From: an uncultured Victivallales bacterium
GTDB taxonomy: Bacteria > Verrucomicrobiota > Lentisphaeria > Victivallales > UBA1829
Length of the DNA stretch: 49,038 nt
Assembly: GCA_934661375.1 (NCBI GenBank)
Contig: CAKUJH010000027.1
Location: forward strand, 1 to 49,038
Direction of reading: 5' to 3'
The translations under genes and the position numbers were made by a program. Below, one piece after another: positions 26,260 through 34,606 of this stretch. Below the pieces are notes generated by a model. It saw only the letters and a list, made by a program, of their open reading frames with translations, made no database searches and was not told the origin of the DNA. The stretch's first letter is position 1, and every line of letters begins with the position of its first letter.

Positions 26260-26457
26260 TCAGAATGGGTAGTACATACCATTTTTCTTTTCCAAACGGA
26301 TGGTTTCGTTCATAAGTTTTTCATTTTCTTCTTGAAGTTTTCTCGCTTCTCTTGCATTTTGAGATTCAAAATGAGTATGAGCCCACCATCCCCATGCTAT
26401 GGTTCCAATCAACAATATCAGTGCAATAGACTTCTTTTTGAGTCCGCCGCATGCCAT
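26260..26457 (-). CDS. Possible small membrane protein with coiled coil
   Basis: From ATG 26457 this gives 65 aa: a basic start (GGLKKKS), one membrane helix (IALILLIGTIAWGWWA), then a charged helical segment (AREARKLQEENEKLMNETIRLEKKN). The frame stays open to a TTG at 26499, but that extension runs antisense through the AraC remnant and is unlikely to be coding. The ribosome site is weak. The segment is strikingly AT-rich compared with both sides. It may be cargo of the integrase element or a chance frame. Confidence 0.4.
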   Translation of the reverse strand: MACGGLKKKSIALILLIGTIAWGWWAHTHFESQNAREARKLQEENEKLMNETIRLEKKNGMYYPF

Positions 26458-26481
26458 ATAAATAATCCAAAAGCCTACAAA

Positions 26482-26571
26482 CTTGGTTACTGCAATCAAT
26501 TCTATTTTTCACATGAATTCCGCAGAATCACCGGCACGACTCCGCGCGAAGTCCGGAAATACGGTCTGTGA
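26482..26571 (+). pseudogene. 3' remnant of an AraC-family regulator gene
   Basis: The last 29 codons of an AraC/XylS DNA-binding domain: LGYCNQFYFSHEFRRITG followed by TTPREVRKYGL and a stop, the second helix-turn-helix and the C-terminal signature. Upstream the similarity ends abruptly in AT-rich sequence and no start or first helix-turn-helix exists. No matching 5' part is found left of the integrase within the window. It probably marks the right border of an insertion or deletion. Confidence 0.75.
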
Positions 26572-26606
26572 AAAGAAAACCCCGGAAGCCATGACAGCGT
26601 CCGGGG
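26571..26606 (-). terminator. Rho-independent terminator of the RND operon
   Basis: CCCCGGA and TCCGGGG form a 7-bp stem with a 13-base loop; on the minus strand it is followed by TTTTCTTTT. It begins 25 bp past the stop of the RND pump gene. Confidence 0.8.
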
Positions 26607-26630
26607 CTGAATATTGCGGATGAATCTTTT

Positions 26631-29600
26631 TTATTCCGCAGGTTTCGCATCCCAATGCAGTTTCTTCTTGATCCATTCACGAATGCGCTGGAAGGCGGCA
26701 TAAAATGCCGGGGTAAAGATAATCCCGACCAGAGTCGCCATCGCCATACCGGAGAACGTTGTGATACCGATGGCGCGGCGGCTGCCGGAACCCGCTCCCG
26801 TGGCAATCACCAGCGGGAACACACCAAACAGGAAGCTCCATGCCGTCATCAGCACGGCACGGTAACGCAGGTTCGCTCCGTTCATTGCCGCTTCGTAAAT
26901 GCTCTTGCCGGCTTCACGCTCCTGTTTGGAGAATTCCACCATCAGAATGGCGTTCTTCGCCGACAGACCGATCAGCATCACCATGCCCAGCTGAGCATAA
27001 ATACTCAGGGTTTCGCCCGTCAGCATCAGACCGATCGCCGCACCCAGCACAGCGAAGGAAACCGACACCATCACCGGCACCGGAATCGTCCAGCTTTCGT
27101 ACTGTCCCACCAGGAACAGATAGGCAAACACCAAAGCCAGAATCATCAGATAGAGCAGCTGTCCCTGGTTTTCCTTTTCCTGATAGCTCAAGCCGGTCCA
27201 TTCGATATGGTATCCGTCGGGCAGCTTCTGTTTTTCGATGATGTTCATCAGTTTCTGCGAACTGACGCCCGGAGCCGCCTGTGCGTTGATTTCCGCGCAG
27301 GTCATCTTGTTGAAACGCATGATCTGTTCCGGTCCGACCATATAACGGAGAGTCCCGATGGAAGTCAGCGGAACCATCTCGCCGGCGTCGTTCTTGACCT
27401 GGATTTCATGCACGTTGTTCAGCGTAGCGCGGTAATCCAGAGTAGACTGCATTTTGACTTTGAAGTTCTTGCCGGCAAACGTGAAGTCGTTGATGTAGAG
27501 CGACGCCAGTTTGCTCTGGAGCGACGAGTAGATGGAACTGGTTTCCACACCCAGCGTTTCCGCCTTGACTCCGTCGATGTCCAGATACAGCTGCGGGGTA
27601 TCCGCATTGTAGGCGGACATGGCATAACGGGTTTCCGGCATGGCGGTAAGTTCCATGCAGAACTTCTTGGTGATGTTGGACAGCGTTTCCGGCTGCACAT
27701 CGCCGATGCCGCACAGTTCGAAGGTCGCACCGCCGGTCATGCCCAACCCCATGATAGCCGGAGGCACAAAGCAGATGATCCGGGCGTCGGTAATGTGAGC
27801 CGTGCGTTTCTGCAGCTCGGCAATCAATGCATTCAGCTGCAGATTCTTGGTGGTACGCTGACTCCAGTGTTTCAAATCGACAATGCACATGCCGACGTTT
27901 TCGCCGCGTCCGGACATCATGCTGAAGCCGGTAACCTGCAGAACCGATTTTACGCCTTCCATGCCGTCCAGTGATTTCAGAAAATCACGCATGACATTGA
28001 TGGTACGGCTCTGGGAAGCTCCGCTCGGCAGTTCCACGTTGCAGAAAATCACGCCCTTGTCTTCCTGTGGCAGAAACGAGCTTTCCACGCGTCCGAAGAA
28101 CAGGTAAATCGCCGCGCCCACCGCCGCCAGGACGATCAGCGTCAGGATGGTGCGCCGCACCATGAAACTCACACAGACAGAGTAGATTTTGCGGCTGAAA
28201 TCCAGCCCGGTGTTGAACGGACGGAATATGACCGGGACATGTCCGTCCGGCTTCCGCAGCAGCGTCGCGCAGAGCGCGGGACTCAATGTCATGGCGACCA
28301 CAGTGGACAGGCAGAGCGAAATACACATGGTCATGGCGAACTGAATATAAATTTCACCAACCATGCCTCCGTAAAATGCCAGAGGCGCATAACATGCAAC
28401 CGTAACCAGCGTCGTGGCGATGATCGCTCCTGTAATCTGGGTCATGCACTTCAGTGCCGCCTGTTTCGGGGACAGTCCTTCGCGTTCCATCAGAGCCTGG
28501 CAGTTTTCCACCACCACGATGGCGTCGTCGCACAGCGACCCGATCACCAGAATCAAACCGAACATCGTCAGCACGTTGATACTGTAATCAAACGCCAGCA
28601 TGAACGGGAAGGTTCCCAGCAGAGCCACCGGAATGGCGATCGAAGGAATCAGCGTGGCGCGCCAATCCTGCAGGAACAGCCAGGTGATCAGCACCACCAG
28701 CAGCAGCGCCACAATCAGCGTGATTACAATTTCTTCCAGAGTAACGTTGATGAATTCAGTCGGGTCATAAGCGGTAACCACACTGACCCCGGCGGGCAGA
28801 CGCGGTTTCCACTGATCCAGAACTTTTTTCACCCGATCCACAGTCGACAGGGCATTGGCGTCCGGTTCACGGTAAACCGCCAGAGCCACCACCTGCTGAC
28901 CGTTGAACCAGCATTCGCCGGAATAGGTGCTGGCGCCGATTTCCACCCGCGCCACATCGCGCAGACGAACCACACTGCCGTCCGTGTCATGACGCAGAAT
29001 GATGTTGCCGAATTCCTCCGGCGTCTTGAGACGTCCTTTCACGTTCAGCTTGTAGTTGATGAACTTGTTGCTGTTTTCCGAACCGATGGAGCCGGCGGCA
29101 GCCTGAATGTTCTGGCTGGAAACCGCACGGCTGATGTCATCCGTCGATATGGCAAGACCGTCCATCCGGAGCGGATCAAGCCAGATACGCATGGAATATT
29201 CCTGCATGGACATGATTTCCGCAGAGGAAACGCCGTCCGCACGGGCTACTGCGTCTTTGATGTTGACATCGACGTAGTTATTCAGTTCCATCTGATTGAG
29301 GGTCGTCCCGTCGGTCAGGAAGGCGAACACCGCCAGAATGTCGCTTCCGCGTTTCTCCACTTTGATGCCGACTTTGGTCACGTCCGAAGGAAGTTTGACT
29401 TCCGCGCGCTTCACCGCATTCTGCAGATTGACCATGGCGATGTCCGTATCCGTGCCGGATTTGAAAGTCACCCGGCAGCTGTAATTGCCGGAGTTGTCGC
29501 AGGTCGAGGAGAAATACAGCAGATCGTCCACGCCGTTGACTTCATCTTCGATCGGCATGGCGACGGTCTGCGCGATCACTTCCGCGCTCGCTCCCGTGTA

Positions 29601-29747
29601 ACTGGTGGAGACATACAGTGTCGGCGGCGCAATTTCCGGATATTCCGCCACCGGAAGTTTGTAAAGTGAAATGATACCCGCCAGCACCATCACCACGCTG
29701 ATGACAATCGCCAGACGGGGACGTTCAATAAAGATTTTGGAAAACAT
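26631..29747 (-). CDS. RND multidrug efflux pump, inner-membrane subunit (AcrB/MexB type)
   Basis: A 1038-aa HAE1-family proton-driven transporter, normal length. It has the classical start MFSKIFIERPRLAIVISVVMVLAG, periplasmic porter domains (with PVAEYPEIAPPTL), the TM4 proton-relay aspartates in GSLCDDAIVVVENC, and TM11 GLSAKNAILMVEF. It is preceded by its adaptor (19 bp) and a MarR regulator, giving a marR-acrA-acrB-like operon. No TolC/OprM-type channel is encoded here. Probable substrates are amphiphilic drugs or bile acids, by family only. Confidence 0.95.
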   Translation of the reverse strand: MFSKIFIERPRLAIVISVVMVLAGIISLYKLPVAEYPEIAPPTLYVSTSYTGASAEVIAQTVAMPIEDEVNGVDDLLYFSSTCDNSGNYSCRVTFKSGTDTDIAMVNLQNAVKRAEVKLPSDVTKVGIKVEKRGSDILAVFAFLTDGTTLNQMELNNYVDVNIKDAVARADGVSSAEIMSMQEYSMRIWLDPLRMDGLAISTDDISRAVSSQNIQAAAGSIGSENSNKFINYKLNVKGRLKTPEEFGNIILRHDTDGSVVRLRDVARVEIGASTYSGECWFNGQQVVALAVYREPDANALSTVDRVKKVLDQWKPRLPAGVSVVTAYDPTEFINVTLEEIVITLIVALLLVVLITWLFLQDWRATLIPSIAIPVALLGTFPFMLAFDYSINVLTMFGLILVIGSLCDDAIVVVENCQALMEREGLSPKQAALKCMTQITGAIIATTLVTVACYAPLAFYGGMVGEIYIQFAMTMCISLCLSTVVAMTLSPALCATLLRKPDGHVPVIFRPFNTGLDFSRKIYSVCVSFMVRRTILTLIVLAAVGAAIYLFFGRVESSFLPQEDKGVIFCNVELPSGASQSRTINVMRDFLKSLDGMEGVKSVLQVTGFSMMSGRGENVGMCIVDLKHWSQRTTKNLQLNALIAELQKRTAHITDARIICFVPPAIMGLGMTGGATFELCGIGDVQPETLSNITKKFCMELTAMPETRYAMSAYNADTPQLYLDIDGVKAETLGVETSSIYSSLQSKLASLYINDFTFAGKNFKVKMQSTLDYRATLNNVHEIQVKNDAGEMVPLTSIGTLRYMVGPEQIMRFNKMTCAEINAQAAPGVSSQKLMNIIEKQKLPDGYHIEWTGLSYQEKENQGQLLYLMILALVFAYLFLVGQYESWTIPVPVMVSVSFAVLGAAIGLMLTGETLSIYAQLGMVMLIGLSAKNAILMVEFSKQEREAGKSIYEAAMNGANLRYRAVLMTAWSFLFGVFPLVIATGAGSGSRRAIGITTFSGMAMATLVGIIFTPAFYAAFQRIREWIKKKLHWDAKPAE

Positions 29748-29766
29748 GATCCGTTTCCTTCTGCTG

Positions 29767-30891
29767 TTACTTCACCGCCGGCATGATGACCACTTCGCCG
29801 CCGGGCATGGTTTTATGGGTTCCCTGCGAAACAACACGCTCGCCTTTTTTCACGCCGGAACGGATCAGCTGGAAATCCGCAGTGGCATTGCCCGCTATGA
29901 CATAGCGTTTTTCCACTTTGTTTGCCTGATCCACCACATAGACAAACGATCCCTTGCTGTCGTGCATCACCGCAGACGGCGGAACCGCCGCCATGGTTTT
30001 GCCCTGCTTCTTGGACAGCGTGACGTTGACCGTGCTGCCGATCAGCAGTTTGTAATCCTGATTCGGGAAAGTCGCGTAAACCTGAATAGCGTCCGTTTTC
30101 CGGTTCGCTTCGTTGTTCAGCAGTTCAATCTTGCCGACCGTCGGATACTGTTTCCCGTCCGCCAGCTGAAGACGCACATCTGCGGTCTTCTGGAGATTTT
30201 CAAACGATCCGAACATATTGAGGTAATCCCCCGCACTGATGGAGAAACAGACTCGCGCCGGCTGCACCTGAATGATGGTAACCAGCGTTCCGGAGGACGG
30301 CGTAACATAGTTGCCGAGCGTATAATTGGTTACGCCGGTAAGTCCATCGATCGGCGCAGTGATCCGGGTGTTTTTCAGATTATCCTTGGCAACCACCAGT
30401 TCCGCTTCCGCCGCCAGCAGTCCGGCTTTCAGGGCTTCCAGCGATGCCTTGGTGTTTTCCATCGTGTCACGGCTGGCGGCCTGTTTGTCATACAGCGAAC
30501 TGTTACGGTCGAAATTCCGCTGGGCATAATCCAGACGCGCCTTGCATTCCGCAATCTTGGCTTCCGCGCTCCGGACACTGGCTTCGTACTGGATCGGATC
30601 CAGATGGTACAGCAGCTGTCCTTTCTTCACCGGGCTGCCGTCCTGAAAACCGACTTCCAGAATTTCACCCGAAACACGGGCAGTGATCTGCACCACAGAT
30701 TTGGACACCACCTGCCCCGTATAACGGCGGGTTTCCATATCCGCAACTTCCGTAACCGGTTCAACCGCCACCACTGCTTTCGGCATGGCGCGCGGCGCCG
30801 ATTCTTTCTTGTCTGCGCCTTTCCCGTCTGCGAACAAAGCTGTGCCTGCAATTCCGGCCAGGCAGATACCGGCAACAATCGTCTTTCTCAT
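29767..30891 (-). CDS. RND efflux periplasmic adaptor (AcrA/MexA type)
   Basis: A 374-aa membrane fusion protein with a signal sequence (MRKTIVAGICLAGIAGTALFA). VEPVTEVADMETRRYTGQVVSKSVVQITARVSGEI is the usual barrel/lipoyl start, a coiled-coil hairpin spans about residues 105-175, and APIDGLTGVTNYTLGNYVTP is the family RAPFDGxIG region. There is no lipobox cysteine, unlike E. coli AcrA, so anchoring may be absent or by the signal segment. It starts 14 bp after the MarR gene. Confidence 0.92.
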   Translation of the reverse strand: MRKTIVAGICLAGIAGTALFADGKGADKKESAPRAMPKAVVAVEPVTEVADMETRRYTGQVVSKSVVQITARVSGEILEVGFQDGSPVKKGQLLYHLDPIQYEASVRSAEAKIAECKARLDYAQRNFDRNSSLYDKQAASRDTMENTKASLEALKAGLLAAEAELVVAKDNLKNTRITAPIDGLTGVTNYTLGNYVTPSSGTLVTIIQVQPARVCFSISAGDYLNMFGSFENLQKTADVRLQLADGKQYPTVGKIELLNNEANRKTDAIQVYATFPNQDYKLLIGSTVNVTLSKKQGKTMAAVPPSAVMHDSKGSFVYVVDQANKVEKRYVIAGNATADFQLIRSGVKKGERVVSQGTHKTMPGGEVVIMPAVK

Positions 30892-30905
30892 TGAGTTATC
30901 CTTTT

Positions 30906-31391
30906 TTATATTTTGGTTTTCTTTTCTTTTTCCAGCGTTTCAATCATGACCTCCAGCACATCCATGAAAATTCTGCGTTTTTCCGGAGATACCTTGCCCA
31001 ACAGTTTCTCAAACAGATCCGTAAAAAAAACCTCCAGTCCATGATTCATTGCTTTGCCTTTTTCCGAAAGGGTGATGCAGACCGCTCTGCGGTCTTTCTC
31101 GCTCACTCCCCGTTCCAGTATGCCCATCTGCACCAGCCGTTCCACCTGCTGCGATACGCCACCCGGCGTAATGCCCAGATCTTCCGCAATATCCCGAATC
31201 CGCACCTGCTGACCGGGACTGAACAGCACACAGCCGATGATCTGCACCTGGGGCAGGGTAATGTCGGGATTTTTTCCGCTGCGGGATGCCCTGGCGTGGT
31301 AATTCCGAATCATCTCCGTGGTTTGGAACAAGCGTTTCCAGAGCTGAATTTCGTTTGACGGCTTCTCCATTCTATTTTCCGCAACCTCCAT
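30906..31391 (-). CDS. MarR-family transcriptional regulator
   Basis: A 161-aa winged-helix regulator heading the efflux operon. The DNA-binding core RIRDIAEDLGITPGGVSQQVERLVQMGILER (about residues 65-95) and the wing SEKDRRAVCITLSEKGKA with the DxR motif are classical. It probably represses its own operon and is released by a pump substrate. The start is uncertain: ATG 31391 or ATG 31370 (MEKPSNE); GGAGG lies between them, 14 bp before the second. The shorter form has 154 aa. Confidence 0.9.
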   Translation of the reverse strand: MEVAENRMEKPSNEIQLWKRLFQTTEMIRNYHARASRSGKNPDITLPQVQIIGCVLFSPGQQVRIRDIAEDLGITPGGVSQQVERLVQMGILERGVSEKDRRAVCITLSEKGKAMNHGLEVFFTDLFEKLLGKVSPEKRRIFMDVLEVMIETLEKEKKTKI

Positions 31392-31421
31392 AATTTCAGG
31401 ATTCTAAAAATTCAAGCATTA

Positions 31422-31449
31422 AATATATTACCTTCTAAACAAAAGTCAA
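31422..31449 (-). promoter_or_regulatory. Promoter of the marR-RND operon
   Basis: On the minus strand TTGACT and TATATT are separated by 16 bp, with the predicted start about 25 bp before the first possible ATG. AT-rich sequence over and behind the -10 box is the expected place for a MarR operator, though no clean palindrome is seen. Confidence 0.65.
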
Positions 31450-31468
31450 GTAAATCTTCCTGAAATAT

Positions 31469-31497
31469 TTGCTTTTTTTCAACGTCTGCGCTATATT
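31469..31497 (+). promoter_or_regulatory. Promoter of the uracil-DNA glycosylase gene
   Basis: TTGCTT and TATATT are separated by 17 bp, about 42 bp before the ATG. It is divergent from the marR promoter only 20 bp away. Confidence 0.5.
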
Positions 31498-31538
31498 ACC
31501 CCGTGAAAAGAAAAATCTAATACCGGAAGCAGGGAATC

Positions 31539-32375
31539 ATGGCGGAAAAAAATTTTTTTGATGAAATCGTGGAATGTCTGCGCAATACCAGGAAAACCTC
31601 GCCTGCGGTTCCCGTTTCCGAAGCCGTGCTGAAAGAATTCATGACCGATCTGCCGCACCGGCAGACCCATCCCGCGCCCCCTGCTCCGCCGTCCGTCCCG
31701 CAGACAACAGCCATCCGCACACCCGTTCCCGAAATGGTCCGCGAGACTCCGCCCCCGGCGACGGCATCCGTTCCTGCTCTTTCTCCCGCACAAATCATGC
31801 AGATGGACTGGCAGGAACTCGCCGCCGCTGTTGCGGATTGTCATGCCTGCCGGCTGTGCGAACATCGCCGCCATACGGTTTTTGAAGACGGTTCCCGACA
31901 GGCGCGGCTGCTGTTTTTCGGCGAAGGACCGGGTGCGGACGAAGATGCGCAAGGCATTCCGTTTGTCGGCAAAGCCGGCGAACTCCTGACGAAAATGATT
32001 CACGCCATGCAGTTCTCCAGAGAGGAAGTCTACATCTGCAACACGGTCAAATGCCGGCCGCCGGGCAACCGCAATCCGGAACCAGATGAAACGGAAGCCT
32101 GCCGGGCGTTTGCCATGCGCCAGATTGAATTGGTGAAGCCCGAAGTGATCGTGATTCTGGGCGCGGTTCCGCTCCGTTTTCTTTTTCCGAAAATTTACGG
32201 CGGCATCCGTTCCATGCGCGGCAAATGGATGAATTTCAACGGCATCAGAGTCATGCCGACTTATCATCCCGCTTATCTGCTGCGCGACCCCGCCGCCAAA
32301 GCGGACGCCTGGAAGGATTTGCAACAGGTCATGGCGGTATTCGGCAAAACTCCGCCGCCCCGCCGCAGAGGATAA
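31539..32375 (+). CDS. Uracil-DNA glycosylase, family 4
   Basis: A 278-aa iron-sulfur uracil-DNA glycosylase that removes uracil from DNA. The catalytic domain begins near residue 90. Cluster cysteines are probably C104, C107, C172 and C188, the last pair spaced 16 as in the Thermotoga enzyme. Motifs: FFGEGPGADEDAQGIPFVG (about 127-144), CNTVKCRPPGNRNPEPDE, and TYHPAYLLRD (about 241-250). The first 85 residues are a Pro/Thr/Val-rich linker after a short helix, longer than in minimal homologues; this could bind a clamp or polymerase partner. Single gene. Confidence 0.9.
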   Translation: MAEKNFFDEIVECLRNTRKTSPAVPVSEAVLKEFMTDLPHRQTHPAPPAPPSVPQTTAIRTPVPEMVRETPPPATASVPALSPAQIMQMDWQELAAAVADCHACRLCEHRRHTVFEDGSRQARLLFFGEGPGADEDAQGIPFVGKAGELLTKMIHAMQFSREEVYICNTVKCRPPGNRNPEPDETEACRAFAMRQIELVKPEVIVILGAVPLRFLFPKIYGGIRSMRGKWMNFNGIRVMPTYHPAYLLRDPAAKADAWKDLQQVMAVFGKTPPPRRRG

Positions 32376-32391
32376 GATTTTATGCTGCAGA

Positions 32392-32421
32392 AACCGCCGC
32401 TTCTCCCGGCGGTTCCGTTTT
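32392..32421 (+). terminator. Probable terminator of the uracil-DNA glycosylase gene
   Basis: A perfect 8-bp stem (AACCGCCG/CGGCGGTT) with a 7-base loop lies 16 bp past the stop. It is followed by CCGTTTT, a short and delayed T-run. Confidence 0.55.
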
Positions 32422-32432
32422 CAAGGCTGATT

Positions 32433-33060
32433 TCAGACTGGACCGGCGAGACTGGTTTTCCAATCGGACGGTACACTGCCAAATCCTTTCCATTCCAGAC
32501 CGTCGGTGTAAACCATGACCGCGGCAAGGTCGTTGCCGTTGCGCACGCGCAAATCGTCAATGCCGTCGCCGTTATAATCGCCGATGGCTTCAACAGTCAT
32601 GGAAGTCGGGAAGTCGCAGAAGGCTTTCCAGCCCGTGATCTGACCGTCCTTCATCAGCCATGCACCGTAAGAGCCGTTGGAATTGAACAGAATATCCGCC
32701 GTGCCGTCGCCGTTGAAATCACCCAGTCCGACAATCTGATTGATTGAGCTGACGTCCGCCAGCCCCTGCCAGCGCGGACCGTTGGCACTCATGAGCCAAG
32801 CCCCGATGCTGTTGCCGTTGCGCAGAATCAGATCATCTGTGCCGTCGCCATTGATGTCGCCGACTCCGACCATATTTCAGTCCAGCGGCAGAGGCACTTC
32901 AAAGTGTCCGCCCGTACCGTTCATGTATGTCCCGATTGTCCCGTTGCTTCTGCGGTACAGCACATCAGTCAGACCATCGCCGTTGAAGTCGCGGGTGGCA
33001 ATCAGATCACAATCGGCTTCGAGAATATTCTGCTATTCATTATAGATATATTCCAGCTTT
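32433..33060 (-). pseudogene. Degenerate FG-GAP/VCBS-repeat protein gene
   Basis: On the minus strand one frame encodes four repeats of about 45 residues, each with a calcium-loop motif: RDFNGDGLTD, GDINGDGTDD, GDFNGDGTAD and GDYNGDGIDD. The frame is broken by TAG at 33033-33035 and TGA at 32877-32879; the latter follows LPLPLD and precedes NMVGVGD, where a Trp codon (TGG) is likely ancestral. An ATG at 32871-32873 could restart a 146-aa remainder, but no ribosome site or signal peptide is present. Upstream it runs into the terminator of the next gene, so no promoter is left. Such repeats occur in secreted or surface beta-propeller proteins. Confidence 0.75.
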
Positions 33061-33093
33061 ATAAAAAAACAATTCTGTCCGTCAAAAAAACAT

Positions 33094-33133
33094 AAAAAAA
33101 GAACCCTGTTTTGCGGACAGAGTTCTTTTTTTC
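33094..33133 (-). terminator. Bidirectional-type terminator after the second Gfo gene
   Basis: GAAC-C-CTGT pairs with ACAG-A-GTTC (one mismatch), flanked by seven As and seven or more Ts. On the minus strand it ends the Gfo/Idh/MocA gene, whose stop is 17 bp away. Confidence 0.8.
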
Positions 33134-33149
33134 TTTATGATCTAAAAGA

Positions 33150-34451
33150 TCAGTGTTTCATCACTTCGGACAGGTCAATGACACGTTCCTGCGTGATGGA
33201 TTTGTAAACGGCATCGCCAATGGAGATGGCGGAAAGACCGTCTCTGGAAGTCGCCAGAATATCGTATTTGCGGTCCGGATCAACACCCAGGAACACATCT
33301 TCCTGGATGCCGGAGTCACCGCCGCCGTGTCCGCCGACACCCGGTTTGACCCAGAGTCTCTCACGGGAACCGAAGATCGGATAGTAATCGACGTAATGAT
33401 CCGTTTCACGCGGGCACGGGAATGCCGTTGCACCGGCACCGCCCCATTCTTCCGCTTCAATACGGCCGTGAGTACCGTTGATTGCCAGACGGTAGCCTTC
33501 GTACGGAGTGGAGAAGTTGGCGGAATAATTCAGCAGGATGCCGTTGGCGTACTTGACGTCCGCCACGATGGTGTCCTGAATATTGATCTCGGAATCGAAG
33601 ATGCACATGTCGGGACGGTAGATCGACGGAGTGTAGCGCACGCCGAGAGCTTCGTCGAAGGCGTCCAGATGGTCGTCATGGATTTTGATGACGGAAGCGC
33701 GGGATTCCCAGCGGGCTTTGTAGGCGCAATGACGGCGTTCATCGCATTCCGTGCAGTGCCGTCCGTCTTTTTTGGAAGGATTGAACGGACCGTTCGGGCC
33801 GTAATGATTCAGCGCGCCGAAAGCATGGACGAGATGCGGATCGGGGCTGCCGACCCACCAGTTGACCAGGTCGAAGTGATGGCTGGCTTTATGGATGGAC
33901 AGGCTGCCGGAGTTTTCGCGCATACGGTTCCAGCGGTTGAAATAGCTGGAGCCGTGATGAATGTCGATGTACCAGTTGAGGTCGACATGGGTAACGCGTC
34001 CGACTTTGCCGGCGAGAACCAGTTCGCGGATGAGACGGTGCTGCGGATTGTAGCGGTAATTGAAGGTGCAGGTAACTTTGCCTTTGGATTTCTTTTCGGC
34101 TTCCCGCACTTTGATGCCGTCTTCCCAGTTGGTGGTCATCGGTTTTTCGGTGATGACGTCCAGGTCTTTTTCGAGAGCCTTGATGATGTAGTGGGCATGG
34201 AAGCAGTCGCGGCTGACCACGAACACGGCATCCGGCTTGGTCTCTTCAATCATCTGGTCAAACTGATCCGGCATGTATTCGGGAACATCTTTGGATTCCG
34301 GAACTTCCTGTTTGCAGACCTTGAAGCGAAGGGGGTCGATGTCCAGCATACCGACCAGTTCAGCCTGTTTGGCAAAAGTGCGATACATCGGAGTGATCCA
34401 CATCCCGATGGCTCTGCCGGACACACCGCAGACGACATAACGACGTTTCAT
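33150..34451 (-). CDS. Gfo/Idh/MocA-family oxidoreductase (large form)
   Basis: A 433-aa protein, longer than the usual 330-380 aa. N-terminal Rossmann domain: VVCGVSGRAIGMW (variant glycine motif), PDAVFVVSRDCFHAHYIIKAL and the EKP signature VITEKPMTTNWEDG (about residue 100), then TFNYRYNPQHRLI. The catalytic region is HKASHHFDLVNWW. An insertion with CTECDERRHC (about residue 238) has closely spaced cysteines and could bind metal. Likely an NAD(P)-dependent dehydrogenase of a sugar, uronate or glycoside. Monocistronic, with its own promoter, operator-like repeat and terminator. Confidence 0.85.
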   Translation of the reverse strand: MKRRYVVCGVSGRAIGMWITPMYRTFAKQAELVGMLDIDPLRFKVCKQEVPESKDVPEYMPDQFDQMIEETKPDAVFVVSRDCFHAHYIIKALEKDLDVITEKPMTTNWEDGIKVREAEKKSKGKVTCTFNYRYNPQHRLIRELVLAGKVGRVTHVDLNWYIDIHHGSSYFNRWNRMRENSGSLSIHKASHHFDLVNWWVGSPDPHLVHAFGALNHYGPNGPFNPSKKDGRHCTECDERRHCAYKARWESRASVIKIHDDHLDAFDEALGVRYTPSIYRPDMCIFDSEINIQDTIVADVKYANGILLNYSANFSTPYEGYRLAINGTHGRIEAEEWGGAGATAFPCPRETDHYVDYYPIFGSRERLWVKPGVGGHGGGDSGIQEDVFLGVDPDRKYDILATSRDGLSAISIGDAVYKSITQERVIDLSEVMKH

Positions 34452-34488
34452 TGCGTTTTCTCCTCTTTTTTCTTATTTTTCGCCGGAC

Positions 34489-34513
34489 GGCAACACCGTT
34501 GCCATCGTTGGCA
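34489..34513. promoter_or_regulatory. Operator-like inverted repeats before the second Gfo gene
   Basis: GGCAAC-acc-GTTGCC is a perfect 6-bp inverted repeat, and its right arm also pairs with TTGGCA four bases on (TGCCA-tcgt-TGGCA type). It lies just downstream of the predicted transcription start, a classical repressor position; half-sites of this kind are seen with LacI-family repressors. Confidence 0.5.
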
Positions 34514-34527
34514 TATTTGATAGAAAC

Positions 34528-34555
34528 AATGTAATACCCTTTTCCGGAAAGTCAA
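34528..34555 (-). promoter_or_regulatory. Promoter of the second Gfo gene
   Basis: On the minus strand TTGACT and TACATT are separated by 16 bp. The start would fall near 34521, giving a leader of about 70 nt. Confidence 0.6.
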
Positions 34556-34606
34556 GCAGAAAAAACAGAAAACCGCAAAATTATATGCAATTAATGAGAA
34601 AAAACT

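Noticed and set aside
26370..26420. Sequence resembling the tRNA-Tyr T-arm (ATGGTTCCAATCA and CCCACCATCCCC), as a possible attachment-site copy
   Set aside because: The two pieces occur in reverse order relative to the tRNA 3' end and share only about 12 matching bases, so they do not form a direct repeat expected for attL/attR.
32874..33035. Stop-codon readthrough or recoding in the FG-GAP gene
   Set aside because: Two different stops (TAG and TGA) are involved, no other gene in the window contains in-frame stops, and no recoding structure is seen, so simple decay is the better explanation.
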